From Chthoniobacteraceae bacterium (GTDB lineage Bacteria > Verrucomicrobiota > Verrucomicrobiia > Chthoniobacterales > Chthoniobacteraceae): a stretch of DNA of 64,000 bases. Under the pieces are notes generated by a model. The model made no database searches and was not told the DNA's origin. It was given only the letters and a program-made list of their open reading frames with translations. Made by a program: the position numbers and the translations under genes. The DNA lies in NCBI GenBank assembly GCA_947449735.1, contig CANFTB010000020.1:1-64000 (forward strand). The letters run 5' to 3'. Shown here one piece after another: positions 62,571 to 64,000 of this stretch (its first letter is position 1; the number at the start of each line of letters is the position of its first letter).

Positions 62571-63419
62571 TCAGGGTGCCTGTTGGGTGGCCTCCAGAAA
62601 GAAGCGTTCCAAGTTCGTGCGGGGGTGGCGTTTGTCGATGACACGGGCACCCGAGGAGAGGCTCAGGCGCTGGAGTTCGGCGAGGAGCTCCGGGGAGGCG
62701 TTTTCCAATACGAGTTCGGTCTGGTTGCGCTGGGAGACCAGGTCTTCGACACGGCCCTCTGCGACAAGGCGTCCCTGGTGGAGGATGCCGACGCGGTCGC
62801 AGACCTCCTGTACCTGTTCGAGGAGGTGGGAGCAGAGCAGCACGGTGAGGCCCTGGCGCTTGAACTCGAGGATGAGTTCGCGGATGGCGTGGGAGCCAGC
62901 GGGGTCGACGCCGGCGGTGGGCTCGTCGAGGACGAGCAGGCGGGGGTTTCCAATGAGGGCTTGGGCGAGCCCGATGCGCTGGAGCATGCCCTTGGAGAAG
63001 CCGCTGAGGCGGCGGTCCGCGGCGTCCGAGAGGCCGACCCTCTCTAGCATGTCCATCGAACGTTCGCGGAGGGATTTGCCGCTCAGGCCGCAGAGTTTTC
63101 CAAAGAACAGCAGGGTCTCGAGGCCGGTCAGAAACTTGTAAAAGTAAGGGTTTTCGGGAAGGAACCCGACGTTTTCGCGGCTCTGGACCAGTCTGGAATC
63201 AATGCCGAACACGGAGCTCGAGCCGGCCGTCGGCCTGACGAGTCCGAGGACGATCTTCATGGTCGTGCTCTTGCCCGAGCCGTTGGGGCCGAGGAGGCCG
63301 TAGACTTCGCCTGGCTGGACGTCCAGGGAGACCCCCTGCACCGCTCTGAGGGGTTCCCTCTTGAACGGCACGGGGAATTCCTTGAAAAGGTTCAGGATGG
63401 AGATTGCGGGAGTTTGCAC
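62571..63419 (-). CDS. ABC transporter ATP-binding protein
   Basis: 282 residues. Walker A GPNGSGKST, Q-loop LPENPYFYKFLTG, signature RLSGFSKGMLQRIGLAQAL (LSGFSKGMLQR), Walker B LLVLDEPTAGVDPAGS and H-loop LLCSHLLEQV. It pairs with the permease downstream. The C-terminal 60 residues (after EGRVEDL) form an extra regulatory domain. First gene of a three-gene minus-strand operon; the ThuA-like gene is divergent, 132 bp away. Confidence 0.93.
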   Translation of the reverse strand: MQTPAISILNLFKEFPVPFKREPLRAVQGVSLDVQPGEVYGLLGPNGSGKSTTMKIVLGLVRPTAGSSSVFGIDSRLVQSRENVGFLPENPYFYKFLTGLETLLFFGKLCGLSGKSLRERSMDMLERVGLSDAADRRLSGFSKGMLQRIGLAQALIGNPRLLVLDEPTAGVDPAGSHAIRELILEFKRQGLTVLLCSHLLEQVQEVCDRVGILHQGRLVAEGRVEDLVSQRNQTELVLENASPELLAELQRLSLSSGARVIDKRHPRTNLERFFLEATQQAP

Positions 63420-63551
63420 GCGTTTGAGAGTCTAGCACAGGCTGCGGGTGGCACCAAGTTTCGAGCATGTTCTGGCAGGGAAGCCGGGGGTTGTTTATGG
63501 AGCCGTACAGTCTCGGCGTGATTTTTAGGGGCGCACGGTCAGAATGCCGGG

Positions 63552-64000
63552 ATGCGAATCCTCCAGATGTTTGCCGGTGTGTTTCTTTCCCTTGTAGCAT
63601 GCGCCGCTGCTGAGCCAGTCAAGCCTCTGCGCGCGTTGATGATAACAGGCGGGTGCTGCCACGACTACGCGACGCAGAAGAAGATCCTCTCCGAGGGGCT
63701 TTCGGCGAGGCTTCCGGTGGAGTGGACGGTGGTGCACGACGTGGAAATGGTGGATGGGAAGGACGCGGCTGCGGCCCGTGAACACCTCTCCTCGGCGTAC
63801 GCGAGTGACAACTGGGCGGCCGGTTATGATGTCGTGGTGCACAATGAGTGCTACGGGGCGATGAAGGATCCGGAGGTGCTGGCGCGGATAGCGAAGGGGC
63901 ACGAGGCGGGGGGTGTGCCGGCGGTGTTTTTGCACTGTTCGATGCACAGCTACCGGATGGCGGCTGCCCCGGACGCGGACCAGTGGCGGCGGCTGGTGGG
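63552..64000 (+). CDS. ThuA-like secreted lipoprotein (3' end outside window)
   Basis: Open from ATG 63552 to the end of the window (149 codons seen). An N-terminal hydrophobic signal ends in LVAC, a lipobox, so this may be a lipoprotein. The mature part begins with ALMITGGCCHDYATQKKILSEGL, the start of the ThuA class I glutamine-amidotransferase-like fold, and continues with VVVHNECYGAM and VFLHCSMHSYRM. ThuA-like proteins are common in Planctomycetes and Verrucomicrobia, often linked to sugar use. Function unknown. Confidence 0.82.
   Translation, partial: MRILQMFAGVFLSLVACAAAEPVKPLRALMITGGCCHDYATQKKILSEGLSARLPVEWTVVHDVEMVDGKDAAAAREHLSSAYASDNWAAGYDVVVHNECYGAMKDPEVLARIAKGHEAGGVPAVFLHCSMHSYRMAAAPDADQWRRLV

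Noticed and set aside
62125..63141. 338-codon plus-strand frame opposite the ABC permease and ATPase
   Set aside because: The ATPase on the minus strand has all ABC motifs; this frame turns into Ser/Arg-rich sequence.

Overview
The window is a gene-dense piece (about 52 protein genes and one tRNA) of a GC-rich, Gram-negative-type bacterial chromosome. The outer-membrane genes (LptD, an OprB-type porin, a heptosyltransferase-like enzyme, an MsbA-like exporter), the AFTLVEL-type pseudopilin, weak or absent Shine-Dalgarno sequences at many starts, a 'Bat' aerotolerance operon and the gene mix suggest a member of the Verrucomicrobiota/PVC group. That assignment is inferred from gene content, since no rRNA is present. 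No CRISPR array, insertion sequence, prophage or rRNA operon was seen.

Layout. 1-11 kb: the 3' part of glgE, a large FMN-binding/polyferredoxin/ApbE fusion, an amidohydrolase, a D,D-carboxypeptidase, an MBL hydrolase, an MFS exporter and a cyclic-nucleotide-type K+ channel. 11-19 kb (minus strand): folC-accD, comF, an uncharacterised Fe-S protein pair, a UDP-glucose dehydrogenase and lptD. 19-22 kb: initiator tRNA-fMet, rpoN, a pseudopilin and a YkgJ-type protein. 22-30 kb (minus strand): BaiN-type flavoprotein, MsbA-like ABC exporter, PfkB kinase, folD, lysophospholipid acyltransferase, ubiX and xylB. 30-39 kb: glyoxalase-like protein, pyk, an unknown protein, uxaA, a PQQ-type beta-propeller, polysaccharide deacetylase, a GlcD-type oxidase and an HNH protein. 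39-47 kb: the operon moxR - DUF58 - DUF4381-like - batA - batB/C fusion - batD - batE. 47-57 kb (all minus strand): recJ, a cysteine desulfurase, a non-coding gap, rnc, alaS, recG and recA. 57-64 kb: porin, heptosyltransferase, metallophosphoesterase, a three-gene ABC-2 transporter cassette and the start of a ThuA-like lipoprotein.

The most interesting observation is the 265-bp gap at 50130-50394, between the cysteine desulfurase gene and rnc. It holds four DnaA-box-like 9-mers (one perfect, three with one mismatch) next to an A-rich stretch. Hand-counted lines of the + strand are mostly C-rich to the left of it and G-rich to the right, whichever strand is coding. Together these make it a good candidate for the chromosomal replication origin (oriC), although dnaA and dnaN are not beside it. 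If so, recJ and the cysteine desulfurase gene are co-directional with replication, while rnc, alaS, recG, recA and nearly everything up to 63.4 kb are transcribed head-on to it.

Other points worth a second look: the single-chain FMN-carrier plus flavin-transferase fusion; the two-gene Fe-S module at 14.0-15.2 kb; an initiator tRNA in which one of the three conserved anticodon-stem G:C pairs is A:U; a palindromic repeat that supplies the C-terminus of a glycosyltransferase; and a fused batB/batC gene with a very long charged tail.
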